Assembly (NCBI RefSeq): GCF_005502745.1
Contig: NZ_SCNL01000010.1
Location: 62,001 to 126,000, forward strand
Reading direction: 5' to 3'
Length of the DNA: 64,000 nt
From: Sphingomonas sp. 3P27F8
GTDB lineage: Bacteria; Pseudomonadota; Alphaproteobacteria; Sphingomonadales; Sphingomonadaceae
Of this stretch, positions 50,192 through 59,959 are shown in pieces. A model generated the notes under the pieces. It did no database searches. It saw only the letters and a list, made by a program, of their open reading frames with translations, and had not been told where the DNA came from. Both the position numbers and the translations under genes were made by a program. Numbering within the stretch: position 1 is the first letter of the stretch; every line of letters begins with the position of its first letter.

Positions 50192-51223
50192 GTGGTGGAA
50201 AAAGGGGCGGTCGACGTGGTCGAAGACGAGTTTGAGCGACCGAGGCAGGCGGTCGTGCCCGTCCAGACTCAGGCTCCGCTCATCGTTGGGCTGGAGCCGC
50301 ATGATCAGGAACGCGTCGCGCGCTACGTGGAGCGCGCCTCGGCCGAGGGCACGCTGCGCGCCTATCGATCCGACTGGAAGATCTTCGTCGCATGGTGCGA
50401 CGTGCGAGGGCTTGCGAGCCTGCCGGCGACGCCTGAGACCGCCGCGGCCTTCCTGACCGACCTCGCAGATGCCGGACGCGCGCGCGCCACCGTCGGCCGG
50501 CGACTTGCCGCGATCGTGTTCGCGCATCGTGCCGCGGGCGTCCCGCCGCCTACCGAGCAGGTTGGCAACGTGCTTCTTGACCGTGCGATGCGCGGCATTC
50601 GTCGCGCCGGGCGCGATCGCCCGCCTGCCAAGAAGCGCGCCGCAGACGGTGACATCCTGCGCGACATGCTGCGCGCAATCGAAGACGACAGCATCCGGAG
50701 CGTCCGCGACAGGGCGCTGCTCGCGGTCGGCATGGGTGGCGCGTTCCGGCGCTCGGAATTGGTCGCCATCCGCCTCGAGCACATCGTCGAGGTCGCTGAG
50801 GGGCTCGAAATCCACGTGCCACACGCCAAGTCGGACCAGGAAGGCCGCGGTGCCAAGGTCGTCATTCCCGATCGCCGACGGATCGCGCCGGTGGCTCTAT
50901 ATAAGGCATGGATTGAGGCGGCCGCGATCGACAGCGGAACGGTGTTCCGCAAGCTTACCCCGCAGGGTCGGCTAACCGCCAAGCCGATGAGCGATAAGGG
51001 TGTCGCGCTGGTGATCAAGGCGCGTGCCGCCGCCGCTGGCTACGACCCGTCGCTGTTCTCAGGACATAGCCTGCGCGCGGGGTTCATGACCGAAGCAGGA
51101 CGTCAGGGCGCAAGTCCGTTCAAGATGAAGGACCATAGCCGCCACAAGTCGCTCGAGATGGTCAGCGAGTATGTCCGCGACCATGAGGCATTTCGCGATC
51201 ATGCCGGGGACCGGTTTCTTTAG
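50192..51223 (+). CDS. Tyrosine site-specific recombinase
   Basis: Protein of ~343 residues. The SAM-like core-binding domain (about 45-150) reads 'RASAEGTLRAYRSDWKIFVAWCDVRG' region. The catalytic domain shows the first Arg in 'GGAFRRSELVAIRLEHI' near 188, 'SGHSLRAGFMTEAGRQG' near 290 (HxxR), 'MKDHSRHKS' near 312 and the Tyr of 'VSEYVRDHE' near 326. It has no phage-type arm-binding domain. It sits at the divergence point between the VapBC-TrlF operon and the rightward defence genes, so it may have brought this cluster or may rearrange it. Confidence 0.88.
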   Translation: MVEKGAVDVVEDEFERPRQAVVPVQTQAPLIVGLEPHDQERVARYVERASAEGTLRAYRSDWKIFVAWCDVRGLASLPATPETAAAFLTDLADAGRARATVGRRLAAIVFAHRAAGVPPPTEQVGNVLLDRAMRGIRRAGRDRPPAKKRAADGDILRDMLRAIEDDSIRSVRDRALLAVGMGGAFRRSELVAIRLEHIVEVAEGLEIHVPHAKSDQEGRGAKVVIPDRRRIAPVALYKAWIEAAAIDSGTVFRKLTPQGRLTAKPMSDKGVALVIKARAAAAGYDPSLFSGHSLRAGFMTEAGRQGASPFKMKDHSRHKSLEMVSEYVRDHEAFRDHAGDRFL

Positions 51224-51249
51224 TTCGCGATAGGGGCGGAGATTCGACT

Positions 51250-51837
51250 ATGAGCAAACTTGATAGCGTCTTCATTGTTGAGGCGCTCCGTCCCAAGGAC
51301 TTCTATGAAGGCTGCCTCGACGGTCGAGCCGCCGGCGAAATGCTGCGTATTCTCGGCACCAGGACGGAATACCGGATCGCCTTCACACGCCCACTGCTCG
51401 AGCGCGCGATCGGCGAAGCCAGGGCTGGCAATTTCGAGATCCTCCACTTCTCGTCGCACGGTGACAGCACCGGGATCGAGATCACTAATGGCAAGGAGTT
51501 GAACTGGTCCGAGTTCGTCGACCTCGTTAAACCGGCCTCCGGCCCTAACAAGGCGCTGGTAATGGCCACCTGCGGCGGGGGTGACGAGGAACTGACGAAG
51601 GCGCTTATCGCCTCCGGTGTTATCTTTGGTTGGGTGTTCGGCTCAACGGCGGCATCGGTCCATTTCTCGGCCTCGTGCATCGCATGGTCAATTCTCTATA
51701 ATCGGCTCTTTGACCATGGCTTCAAACGCAAAGACCTGATGATAACCCTGAAAGCGATCAACGCGGCGATCGTCGGCGACTTCGTCTATCGGCGCTGGGA
51801 TGGGAAAAAGTACCGGCGCTATCCCAATTCGAAATAG
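51250..51837 (+). CDS. Caspase-like (CHAT-type) cysteine protease domain protein
   Basis: Protein of 195 residues that looks like a bare caspase-fold domain. The catalytic His lies in 'ILHFSSHGDSTGI' (H70) and the catalytic Cys in 'LVMATCGGGDEEL' (C108), with the hydrophobic strand before each, as in CHAT and related proteases. 'GWVFGSTAASVHFSA' follows as the next strand. Caspase-like proteases serve as effectors or activators in several bacterial defence systems. It has no other domain, so it should act with partners, most simply the HEPN protein encoded 51 bases downstream. The integrase ends 26 bases upstream. Confidence 0.75.
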   Translation: MSKLDSVFIVEALRPKDFYEGCLDGRAAGEMLRILGTRTEYRIAFTRPLLERAIGEARAGNFEILHFSSHGDSTGIEITNGKELNWSEFVDLVKPASGPNKALVMATCGGGDEELTKALIASGVIFGWVFGSTAASVHFSASCIAWSILYNRLFDHGFKRKDLMITLKAINAAIVGDFVYRRWDGKKYRRYPNSK

Positions 51838-51888
51838 CTTTCCCGCAGCGGCAGGCCGACGCCGTTCGCTCGCACCGATCTGGAGACG

Positions 51889-53196
51889 ATGACTGCCATG
51901 ATGCTGGGCTTTGAAGAAATGATCGTTCGCTGCGTCGACGAAGAGGCGAAGGTCCACATTCGCGAGGCGGTGCGCTGCTACGAAGCAGGCGCCTATCGCG
52001 CGTCGATAGTCTCGGCGCATGTCGCGGTATGCTTCGATCTGATCGCCAAGCTGCGCAGTCTGGCGTCCGGCGGCGACCAGGACGCGATCACCCTTGTCAC
52101 CAAGCTTGACGGGTTTCAGCAACAACAGCGCCAAGGCAATCTGCAGGCGATCAAGGGGCTGCTCGAAATCGAGCGCACGCTGCTTGATGAGTTTCGCGAC
52201 AAGTTCGACTTCTTCGGCCATCAGGAATTCGAAGAGCTAAGCCGGCTGCGTTCCGATCGCAACCAGTGCGCGCATCCCACCTTCTCGCACGATGCGCTGC
52301 CCTACGCCCCCGCTGCCGAACTCGCCCGGCTTCATATCCGCTCGGCGTTGACCTACGTGCTGTCGCAACAGCCCAAGCAAGGAAAGGCGGCACTCGCAAG
52401 TCTCCATGCGATAGTCGTCTCGCCCTACTTCCCTACAGTGTTGGGCGAAGCGGTGGTACGTCTGCGCGGTGCCGAGATCGGTACGGCGCGCGATTCGCTC
52501 GTTCGGGCCTTTGTCGACGACCTTGCTTTTGGATGGCCCGACTTAGCGCACCCCTATTATGCCAACCCCAATGTCCTCGTCGCTATTGAGGCGACGGTCG
52601 AGTTGCATCGACCGATTGTCGTGCCTCGGCTCGTAATCGCGATCGGGAAGCTGGCAAAAAGCGGTATCGCAGAAGCCGTCCGGTTCGCAGGCGCGCTGGC
52701 TCTGCGCATTCGCGAAGCCGGCGAGCAGGTCGACGACGCGACGAAGGCGGTACTGCGGATTTGGCTCGTTCAAGAGCAATCGGACAACAAGGGCAACGCG
52801 ATCAAAGGCGCACTGCAGATTGCTTGGTGGCGAGACGCCGCACTCGAAGCTCTCGAAACGCTGACTGCAAAGCAGCTCGGTGGCGTAACCGACCCGCCGA
52901 CCGAGATGGTGACGCGGGCAGCGCACCTCTACGCCATGGCAACGAATTGGGGCGACGCGAATGAGCTCGCGGCGGATGTTGCGAACCCTCTCGCCGATCG
53001 CTTTGCGCCGGCGGACATCGCGTATGTCTTCGAGAAGGCGCATCAGGGTGCAGACCTTATCGGCAGTCACGGGTTCAGGGAATTCACGCGGTTGCTTTAC
53101 GATAAGAACCCGATACCCGATCCCGAGCTCGAAGCGCTCTTCGACGAGCATAATCTTGAGCATTACAAGCGTGTTGAACAAGTCGAGGAGGCCTGA
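51889..53196 (+). CDS. HEPN-domain protein (predicted RNase) with long helical tail
   Basis: Protein of ~435 residues. The N-terminal ~130 residues read as a HEPN domain: 'IREAVRCYEAGAYRASIVSAHVAVCFDLIAKL' region for the first helices and the RNase motif 'RNQCAH' (R124 to H129). The remaining ~300 residues are alpha-helical and repeat-like, with no known motif. HEPN proteins with an intact R-x4-H usually cut RNA in toxin or defence systems. Position after a caspase-like protein suggests control by proteolysis, which is inference. ATG 51889 is used; ATG 51898 and 51901 are also in frame. Confidence 0.7.
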   Translation: MTAMMLGFEEMIVRCVDEEAKVHIREAVRCYEAGAYRASIVSAHVAVCFDLIAKLRSLASGGDQDAITLVTKLDGFQQQQRQGNLQAIKGLLEIERTLLDEFRDKFDFFGHQEFEELSRLRSDRNQCAHPTFSHDALPYAPAAELARLHIRSALTYVLSQQPKQGKAALASLHAIVVSPYFPTVLGEAVVRLRGAEIGTARDSLVRAFVDDLAFGWPDLAHPYYANPNVLVAIEATVELHRPIVVPRLVIAIGKLAKSGIAEAVRFAGALALRIREAGEQVDDATKAVLRIWLVQEQSDNKGNAIKGALQIAWWRDAALEALETLTAKQLGGVTDPPTEMVTRAAHLYAMATNWGDANELAADVANPLADRFAPADIAYVFEKAHQGADLIGSHGFREFTRLLYDKNPIPDPELEALFDEHNLEHYKRVEQVEEA

Positions 53197-53333
53197 AGAG
53201 TCGCGTTCGCTGCAATCGCTGCTGACCGCGCAAGGCCCCGCCGAAATTTACCAGCGCTTCAAGCGAATGCCCGGCTTCTTGAACGAGAGCGGTGAAAAAT
53301 TGCTCTCGTGGCCGGCAGACTTATAGTCGCCGC

Positions 53334-54740
53334 ATGCGGCCACCCGAAATGCAGCGTACGATCAGGATCGTCGACTTCGATTGGCCACGAGGGCCGGTTT
53401 CGATCGAACAGCTCATGTCGATGCCGATTGCCCAATGGGAGCACATTCGCACCGAAATTACGAAGCGCCGCCAGGAGACACCATCTGAGCCGCTCGGCAG
53501 ATGCCGGCTCTGCGGTGGTAGCGTTTTCATCAAGACACAATCGACCCTAGCAGGATTGTCGCCTTATTTCGCCCACTTCGCTGACGCGCCAGATGATTGT
53601 CCTTGGCACCACGGACCAAACTTGCGTCCAGACGATGCCCGGGCGTCGCAATATCAAGGGCAGCAGGAGTCGGCGCTTCATCGCTGGCTCTGCAATCAAG
53701 TTGCCGAACTTGTCGGGGCTGACCCGCGCGCGCGCGACATCTGTGTCGACACCTATCGCCGCCCGACAATCGAGGGACGAGGCCGGTGGCCAGACGTCTA
53801 TTTCGAAATTGAGGGTCTCGCGCGTTTCGCCATCGAGATTCAGCTATCCAAGCCGTTCGCGCCAGAAGTGGTTGCGCGTCAGCTATTCTATGATCGAGAA
53901 GGCATCTCGCTCGTCTGGCTCTTTCGCAGTTTGTCGGATCCCATGCCGCAGGGTTTTCGCGATGTGCTCACCCTACAACGCGGCAACGCCTTCACCATCG
54001 GCGACGATGTCTTGCGGGCATCCAGGGCCAAGGGACAGTTGTTGTTCGACTGCCATCTCGAAGCACCACGCGGCGGATTCCTGAAGCCCAAGCGCATTTC
54101 GCTCGACGATCTGACCCTTGAAGCCGGACGCTCCGTCTTCCTGACTGATCGACGCACCGAGGCTCTCAGGGACTACTGCAAGGCCGGCCGCATAAAATGG
54201 GCGAACGCGTTCCGAACAGCGCCCGGGACCACGTCCAAGAACCCGTTTTCCGAGCCAATCTACCATTCGGCATGGGATAGCGCTCGCATGTATGTGCCTG
54301 CGTTGTCGGCCTGGAAGCAACGGTATTGGCAGACGAACGGCGGATCGGGCGGTGGCTTTTTCTGCGAGCTGATCGCCGTTCTCTTTTCGATCGCACATAG
54401 CGGAACGGGAGGGAGCGATCGCCTTTATCTGACGCGTTTTCAGGGATCGGAAGCGTTGCTTCAGATGCTCAACGCCAAGCTCGCCGGTCGCTTTATTATG
54501 CCTTATGCGACGCTGATCGAGACGTTTCTAACTGCAAGCGCGCGGGCTGAACTTCTAAGCCGAGAGTCCCTCGCAACGGCAGTGAGGCAAGCCAAGCTCG
54601 CGCTGCCACAGATCGGTGCGGATGACCCGACCTGGCTGGCAGCCGTTCGCATTTTCCCCGAAATTCTCGACGGCGTGCGGCGTCAGGAGATGATCGACGT
54701 CAAAGCGTTGCCCTTCTGGGCGGGCGGCACAGCCGCGTGA
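53334..54740 (+). CDS. DUF6035/CoiA-like protein with zinc ribbon and nuclease core
   Basis: Protein of ~468 residues. A zinc ribbon-like part has 'CRLCGG' (C57, C60) with 'YFAHFADAPDDCPWHHG' near 79-93. A restriction-like nuclease core follows: 'WPDVYFEIEG' (D154) and 'RFAIEIQLSKPF' (E168-x-Q170), as in competence protein CoiA relatives. 'LVWLFRSLSD' comes after. The rest is unassigned. It is in the same direction as the HEPN gene, 137 bases on, and may be the third member of that cluster. ATG 53334 is chosen over GTG 53292; ATG 53349 is possible. Confidence 0.65.
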   Translation: MRPPEMQRTIRIVDFDWPRGPVSIEQLMSMPIAQWEHIRTEITKRRQETPSEPLGRCRLCGGSVFIKTQSTLAGLSPYFAHFADAPDDCPWHHGPNLRPDDARASQYQGQQESALHRWLCNQVAELVGADPRARDICVDTYRRPTIEGRGRWPDVYFEIEGLARFAIEIQLSKPFAPEVVARQLFYDREGISLVWLFRSLSDPMPQGFRDVLTLQRGNAFTIGDDVLRASRAKGQLLFDCHLEAPRGGFLKPKRISLDDLTLEAGRSVFLTDRRTEALRDYCKAGRIKWANAFRTAPGTTSKNPFSEPIYHSAWDSARMYVPALSAWKQRYWQTNGGSGGGFFCELIAVLFSIAHSGTGGSDRLYLTRFQGSEALLQMLNAKLAGRFIMPYATLIETFLTASARAELLSRESLATAVRQAKLALPQIGADDPTWLAAVRIFPEILDGVRRQEMIDVKALPFWAGGTAA

Positions 54741-54947
54741 TTCCCAGCTGCTCTCGTTCGATCACAGCGATGTACCGCAGAGCTCAAGAGCACGACTGTT
54801 GAAAGCCGGCATACCAAAGCTGGGCACTATATAGGAGCCAACGCGACGAGACGCCGTCTTTGCTCAACCCGGCGGCGATCCGGCATAGCGTCCGCGGACC
54901 ATAGTTGATATGCCAGAGGAACCAAGGGTGAACGGGCGACAAATCGC
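54741..54947. promoter_or_regulatory. Gap before qatA
   Basis: 207 bases between the DUF6035 gene and qatA, presumably with the qat promoter. An AT-rich run CTATATAG lies at 54827-54834, 114 bases before the start codon; a paired -35 at proper distance is not obvious. Confidence 0.3.
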
Positions 54948-56848
54948 ATGTGGTCTGACAATGAAACCGTCCGCGACCTCGTAAATTTTTCGCATGTCGC
55001 AGAAATCGCGGCAGAGCGGATCGTCGGGGCTAAGGGCGAACCTCTCTCGATCGGCATCTCGGGCGACTGGGGGGTCGGCAAGTCGTCGATGATGAAACTT
55101 CTGCGGATTTCCCTTGAAGGCCGCACCGACCTGAACGTGAAATTCGTCGAGTTCAACGCGTGGCTCTACCAGAATTACGACGACGCTCGCGCCGCATTGA
55201 TGGAGGCGATCACGGCCGCAATTGTCGACCATGCTGTCGAGCACAAGGAGACGCTCCCTGAAAAGACTTGGACGCGCGCGACAAAGCTGCTCGGCCGGGT
55301 GAAGAAGTTGCGGGTGCTGGGCCTCGTCGGTACTGCGGCGCTGGACTACTATACGCACGGACACGCGACCGGCCTGCTCGCCGGCGGCATGGCGGCGTTC
55401 GGCGGCCTGACCGACGGCAGCGTCACGGCAAGTGACGTTGAGAAGGCGAAGACCGTCGCCAGCGATGCCCTAAAGGGCGGCAAGGATCTGGTTGCCGATA
55501 AGCCGTCCGAAGCCGCGCCCGACGTCGCCGAGGAGGAGACGCCGCGGAAGGCAATCCAGGCGTTCCGCGACGATCTCGAGGCATCATTAAGCGAGATGGG
55601 GATCACGCTTGTGGTTCTCATCGACGATCTGGACCGCTGCCTGCCGAAAACGGCGATTGCCACCCTAGAGGCCATGCGCTTGTTCCTCTTCCTCAAGCAC
55701 ACCGCCTTCGTGATTCCGCCGATGAAGGGATGATCCGCCAGGCTGTACGGACCCACTTCGAAGACGTGACGCTGACGGATGACCTTGTCACAAACTACTT
55801 TGACAAGCTGATACAGCTGCCGATCCGCGTGCCGCCGCTCGGCACCCAGGAAGTCCGCTCCTACCTGATGATGTTGTTCGTGGACGCGGATCCCGACCTC
55901 ACGTCAGAGCAAAAGGAGCAGGCGCGGACCGTCGTGTGCAAGCGCCTGAGCGAGACCTGGAAGGGGGGCCGCGTCGACAAAGCCTTCTTGGCGGGCGAGA
56001 TCGAGAACTGCCCGCCGGCCCTCACCAACCGCCTGGCGCTTGCGGAGCGCATCGCTCCCATCCTGACTACCTCTCAGAGCATCCGTGGCAATCCCCGGCT
56101 CATCAAACGATTCCTCAACACACTGACGATGCGCTTGTCGATGGCGCGCCTGCAGGGCGTGACGGTCGACGAGGAGGTGCTGGTGAAGCTGCTGCTGTTC
56201 GAACGCTGCGGCGACAAGGATGCCTATGCGGAGCTGCTGCGCTCAGTAAACGAGTCCGATGAAGGTCATGCTGAGATCCTCAATGACCGCGAAGCCGGCG
56301 CGCGCGGCGAGGATGGCGCGCCTGCCCTGGACAAGCCTTGGAGCGAACCGTTTCTCTCCGGCTGGCTCGCTCTGGACCCGCCTCTCGCGGGGCAGGATCT
56401 GCGCGGCGCGCTGTATGTTGGCAGGGAGAGCCATCCTATCATATCGCGGGCAGACGAACTCTCGTCCGATGCGGCGAGCGTGCTGGAAATGCTGCTTCGC
56501 CTCACCTCGGCGAGCCCAATCGTAGACGCCGAGGTCGCAGGCCTCCCTAAGCACGAAATCGCCAAGCTGACCGACAAGGTGCTGGCGCGAGCGCGACAGG
56601 AGACGGCTTGGGGCGTGCCCGGCATCCTCAACGCCATGCAGTCGCTAGCTAGCGCGTCGCCGCAAGCGGCCGGGTCCATCGTTGCGTTTTTGAGCGAGGT
56701 TCCGCCGGCACAGGTGAGGCCAAGCATCGTACCCCGCCTGTCGACCACGTCGTGGGGGCAGCGGGTACTTGCCGCGCTGGCAGGCCGGTCCGGGATCTCA
56801 ACCCCCGTACAGAGGGCCATCGCGACAGCCGGCAAGGGGTCCGCCTGA
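54948..56848 (+). pseudogene. qatA: QatA, KAP-family P-loop ATPase, split by a one-base frameshift
   Basis: ATPase of the Qat anti-phage system, about 633 residues when joined. The first part (54948-55733) has Walker A 'GISGDWGVGKSSMMKLL' near 40 and Walker B 'LVVLIDDLDRCLP' near 222. It then reads 'FVIPPMKG' and stops. Adding one base between 55715 and 55716 restores 'FVIAADEGMIRQAVRTHF', the normal KAP sequence, and joins it to the second open frame (55730-56848). No other defect is seen. So qatA is inactivated by a single-base deletion, or the assembly has an error there. Its stop overlaps the qatB start. Confidence 0.85.
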
Positions 56849-57654
56849 TGGGTACTTCTGCATCGAGCAAGGGTCCCGGCTCCGGTCCTGACATCCCGAT
56901 CGTTCCACCCTGGGTGGACGACGATGGGGGCATACCGCCCGGACGGCCGCAGCAGCCGCCTGTCGAAATGGCACCGGCGGGGCGATGGAAGGGCGTGAGG
57001 ACGTCGCTCGGCAAGTTCGGGGGTGGCGGCGACGACCGGCGGCGCCACCTCGAGCGCGGACTCGGCCACTACTCGCGCACCGGGATGGGAGGCAGCGGCA
57101 ACGCGGCACGGCGAATGGCCGGAACGGCACGCACGGCTGGGTCCCTCTACCAGGCACTGGACGCGCTCGCGAACGGACAGCCGCTGCCAGCCGAATTCGG
57201 CATCCTGCCCGGCGCCCTTGCCGGTCGGTCCTCGGAAGAGATCGTCGATATCCTGGTCGACGCCATCAGGCCCATCGACGGCACACAGGACGCCGAGGCC
57301 GCACGAGATTCTGCGGCACGGGCTCTCTCCGAAATTGTGGAGGAAGGTGCCGACCTGCTCAACCTGTCCCCTCAGCAGATCGACCACGTGCTGGCCACGA
57401 TGGTGGGCAACGACGTCGCGCTCCGCATTGAGCTGGACGTTGGCAAGGCGGTCATCGACAAGGCACCGAGCAAGGGCGCCGGCCTCGATCGCCTACAGGA
57501 GATGAAAGACTACGTACGCGAGGTCGTCGCAGTTCAGTATGCGGCCGAACGGGCGCGCGCTGGACAGGTCGACCGGGCGGCCGTCGAGCGGGTCGCCCGC
57601 GAGGCGATACTGCAAGCCTTCGAAGTGTTCGAAGTGAACGGAGATGTCGAATGA
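56848..57654 (+). CDS. qatB: QatB, Qat anti-phage system protein
   Basis: Protein of ~268 residues. The N-terminus (1-95) is Gly/Pro/Arg-rich and probably disordered ('IPPGRPQQPP'; 'RTGMGGSGNAARRMAGTARTAG' region). The rest is helical, with 'EEIVDILVDAIRPIDGTQDAEAARDSAARALSEI' region and 'LSPQQIDHVLATMVGNDVALRIELDVGKAVID'. The family has no known catalytic motif. I assign it by content and position between qatA and qatC; the ATG overlaps the qatA stop and its own stop overlaps the qatC start (ATGA). Confidence 0.85.
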   Translation: MGTSASSKGPGSGPDIPIVPPWVDDDGGIPPGRPQQPPVEMAPAGRWKGVRTSLGKFGGGGDDRRRHLERGLGHYSRTGMGGSGNAARRMAGTARTAGSLYQALDALANGQPLPAEFGILPGALAGRSSEEIVDILVDAIRPIDGTQDAEAARDSAARALSEIVEEGADLLNLSPQQIDHVLATMVGNDVALRIELDVGKAVIDKAPSKGAGLDRLQEMKDYVREVVAVQYAAERARAGQVDRAAVERVAREAILQAFEVFEVNGDVE

Positions 57655-58928
57655 GGATCGCCTGCCTCCCTTCGGCCGCCCCCGGCTTGCCTGGAACTGA
57701 CCATCGCTTCGATCTCTATACCAATTCCCGGCTGAATGAACGCGGCCGCGTTGGCGACCTAGTGCCCGGCCGATTGCGTCGCCTCGGGCTTGCCCCGAGT
57801 GCGATGGCCTGGGACTTCACGTCCATTGCCATGGCGGCGGTCGCCGCCGACGAGACTGTTCCCCGCGGGCGAAGCTCCGATGGCTGGACGCGGGAAATTG
57901 CACTCACCGTTGCGGTGGGCGATCCGGGTTTCTGGAGCACGCAGGCCGACCGTATGATCGAGGCGCTCTGCTTCTTGTCCGGTGACATTTGGAACCTGGA
58001 GTTCGTGGGCGGAGGCGTCATCCCGGTGCCCCCGCGGCAGGCCCGCCCACGCCAGGAGGACATGGTGTGCCTCCTTTCGGGCGGCATGGACAGCCTGATC
58101 GGCGCCATCGACGCTGTGCATGAGGGAAAGAGCCCACTGCTAGTTAGCCAGATGGCGAAGGGCGACACCGCGAGCCAGGCGCGTTTCGCGTCGATGATCG
58201 CCAGCGCTAGCCTGCACCTGCAGCTCAACCACCACGCGCGACCCCCGATTGTTTCGGAACGCTCGCAGAGAGCGAGGTCTATCGCGTTCTTGGGGTTTGG
58301 CGTCCTTGCCGCCACCTGCCTTCAGAGCCACCGCGACGGGGCGACCGTTGAGCTCCGCATCCCAGAGAACGGCTTCATCAGCCAGAACGTGCCGTTGACC
58401 CCGTTGCGCATGGGCACTTTAAGCACGCGGACCACCCATCCACATTATCTAAGGCTTGTGCAGAGTGTGCTCGATGACGCGCAGCTGAGGGTGACGCTCC
58501 ACAATCCCTACGACCACACAACGAAGGACGAAATGCTGACGGGATGCGCAGATCAGGGACTGCTCACCCAATTGGTCGATGAATCAACGAGCTGTGGTCG
58601 CTTTTCGCGAACCGGCTACCGGCACTGCGGACGGTGTGTCCCCTGCCAGGTACGACGCGCATCGTATCTCGCCTGGGGCCGTCCCGACCACACGAGGAAC
58701 GGCTACAAGTACGCGTCGCTTGGGCAGAACGACGCCAGACATACCCGCTTCGACGACGTCAGATCCGTAGCTATGGCGATCGAGACCGTCCGCCGACATG
58801 GCGTCGAGGCGCTTATTGGAGGTGCGATGAATACGGAGCTCCTCGGTAACGTCGCGCCATACCGCCGCGTCGTAGAGCGCGGCATTGCGGAGCTGGCCGT
58901 CCTCCACGCCGGGCTTGGCGTCTCTTGA
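57651..58928 (+). CDS. qatC: QatC, QueC-like 7-cyano-7-deazaguanine synthase-type protein
   Basis: Protein of 425 residues. The PP-loop ATP pyrophosphatase motif 'LLSGGMDSLIGA' (SGGMDS at 143-148) and a zinc-binding 'HCGRCVPCQVRR' near 325 identify a QueC-like domain. The N-terminal ~130 residues are extra compared with QueC. In the Qat system this protein acts with QatA, B and D. PP-loop proteins of this type activate a carboxylate with ATP; the target in Qat defence is not read from sequence. Overlaps of four bases with both neighbours show strict co-expression. Confidence 0.9.
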   Translation: MRIACLPSAAPGLPGTDHRFDLYTNSRLNERGRVGDLVPGRLRRLGLAPSAMAWDFTSIAMAAVAADETVPRGRSSDGWTREIALTVAVGDPGFWSTQADRMIEALCFLSGDIWNLEFVGGGVIPVPPRQARPRQEDMVCLLSGGMDSLIGAIDAVHEGKSPLLVSQMAKGDTASQARFASMIASASLHLQLNHHARPPIVSERSQRARSIAFLGFGVLAATCLQSHRDGATVELRIPENGFISQNVPLTPLRMGTLSTRTTHPHYLRLVQSVLDDAQLRVTLHNPYDHTTKDEMLTGCADQGLLTQLVDESTSCGRFSRTGYRHCGRCVPCQVRRASYLAWGRPDHTRNGYKYASLGQNDARHTRFDDVRSVAMAIETVRRHGVEALIGGAMNTELLGNVAPYRRVVERGIAELAVLHAGLGVS

Positions 58929-59668
58929 TCGACTTCCATTGCCACCTCGACCTTTTCCCTGATCCAGCGGCCGTGCTCGATGGTATCGACAGCAGAGGGA
59001 CCTACGTGCTCGCTGTGACCACGACACCGAAGGCTTGGCGTGGCACCAGCAGACTGGTCGGCAAGCGACCCCGTGTGCGTATCGCGGTGGGCCTTCATCC
59101 AGAACTCGTCGCTCAGCGCCACCACGAAGTCGCGCTCCTTTGCGGACTTCTAGTCGAGACCCGCTACGTCGGTGAGATCGGCATCGACGGGAGCCCGCCG
59201 CACCGCGGTTCGATCGAACTGCAGAAATCGGTCTTCGACCGGATACTCGCCGCGTGCGCGGCTGCCGGCGGGCGCGTTATGAGCATCCACTCACGAGGTG
59301 CGCCCGCAGCGGTCCTCGACGCGCTCGAACGCCAGCGGACTTCTGGCGTACCTATCCTTCACTGGTTCAGTGGCACCAAGACCGAGCTCGCCCGGGCGGA
59401 CGCGCTGGGTTGCTGGTTCTCAGTGGGACCGGCGATGCTGAGATCACGCAAGGGCCGCGAACTCGCCGCCGCAATGCCAGTCGATCGCTTGCTCACAGAA
59501 ACCGACGCGCCGTTCGGTCGCGATGGGGATAGCCCACTCATGCCGTGGCAAGCCTACGACTGTCTCAACGAACTCGCCGACTTAAAAGGGCTCACCGTCG
59601 ATATCCTACGACGGCAGCTGATTGCCAATCTCCGCCGCCTGCCTAAGCTCGTTGAATGGAGTGGCTGA
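58925..59668 (+). CDS. qatD: QatD, TatD-family metal-dependent nuclease
   Basis: TatD-type hydrolase of ~247 residues. Metal ligands appear in 'MIDFHCHLD' (H5, H7), 'GEIGIDG' (Glu near 88), 'SIHSRGAP' (His near 121), 'HWFSG' near 144 and 'TETDAPF' (Asp near 195). TatD enzymes degrade DNA; in Qat this is the expected nuclease arm. The start appears to be TTG 58925, overlapping the qatC stop, with the family's N-terminus beginning right there. Confidence 0.9.
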   Translation: MIDFHCHLDLFPDPAAVLDGIDSRGTYVLAVTTTPKAWRGTSRLVGKRPRVRIAVGLHPELVAQRHHEVALLCGLLVETRYVGEIGIDGSPPHRGSIELQKSVFDRILAACAAAGGRVMSIHSRGAPAAVLDALERQRTSGVPILHWFSGTKTELARADALGCWFSVGPAMLRSRKGRELAAAMPVDRLLTETDAPFGRDGDSPLMPWQAYDCLNELADLKGLTVDILRRQLIANLRRLPKLVEWSG

Positions 59669-59796
59669 GATAATAACCCACAGCCGAAGGGGATCCGATG
59701 ACCCTTCTCGCGCGCCGCCGACCTCCATCACGGTCCGGTACTGGCAAGCTGCGACGGGGCGACTAGGTCGCGTATCTTAGTGCGGCAGTCGTAAGA
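59669..59796. other. Region after qatD
   Basis: 128 bases without a gene. GAAGGG (59686-59691) and CCCTTC (59702-59707) make a small hairpin 18 bases after the qatD stop that may end the operon. Confidence 0.3.
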
Positions 59797-59916
59797 TCAG
59801 ACCTTCCAGACCGCAGATCGCCAGTCGATCGTCGAGGTATGAAATGCTGGCGCGATGTCGAAGCGGCCGGATGGCTTGCCGACCCGCCAGTCGGCGGTGG
59901 GGATCAGGCGTATCAT
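59797..59916 (-). CDS. Possible small protein downstream of hipA (39 residues)
   Basis: A short frame with a strong ribosome site (AGGAG six bases before ATG 59916) encodes 39 residues, beginning MIRLIPTADWRVGKPSG. It lies 43 bases after the hipA stop in the same direction. No family recognised. It could be a real short protein of the hip operon or the start of a lost gene. Confidence 0.35.
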   Translation of the reverse strand: MIRLIPTADWRVGKPSGRFDIAPAFHTSTIDWRSAVWKV

Positions 59917-59959
59917 CGGATTCTCCTGGTGGCTGCAGTTCTGGACGTCGAGTGTTGCA

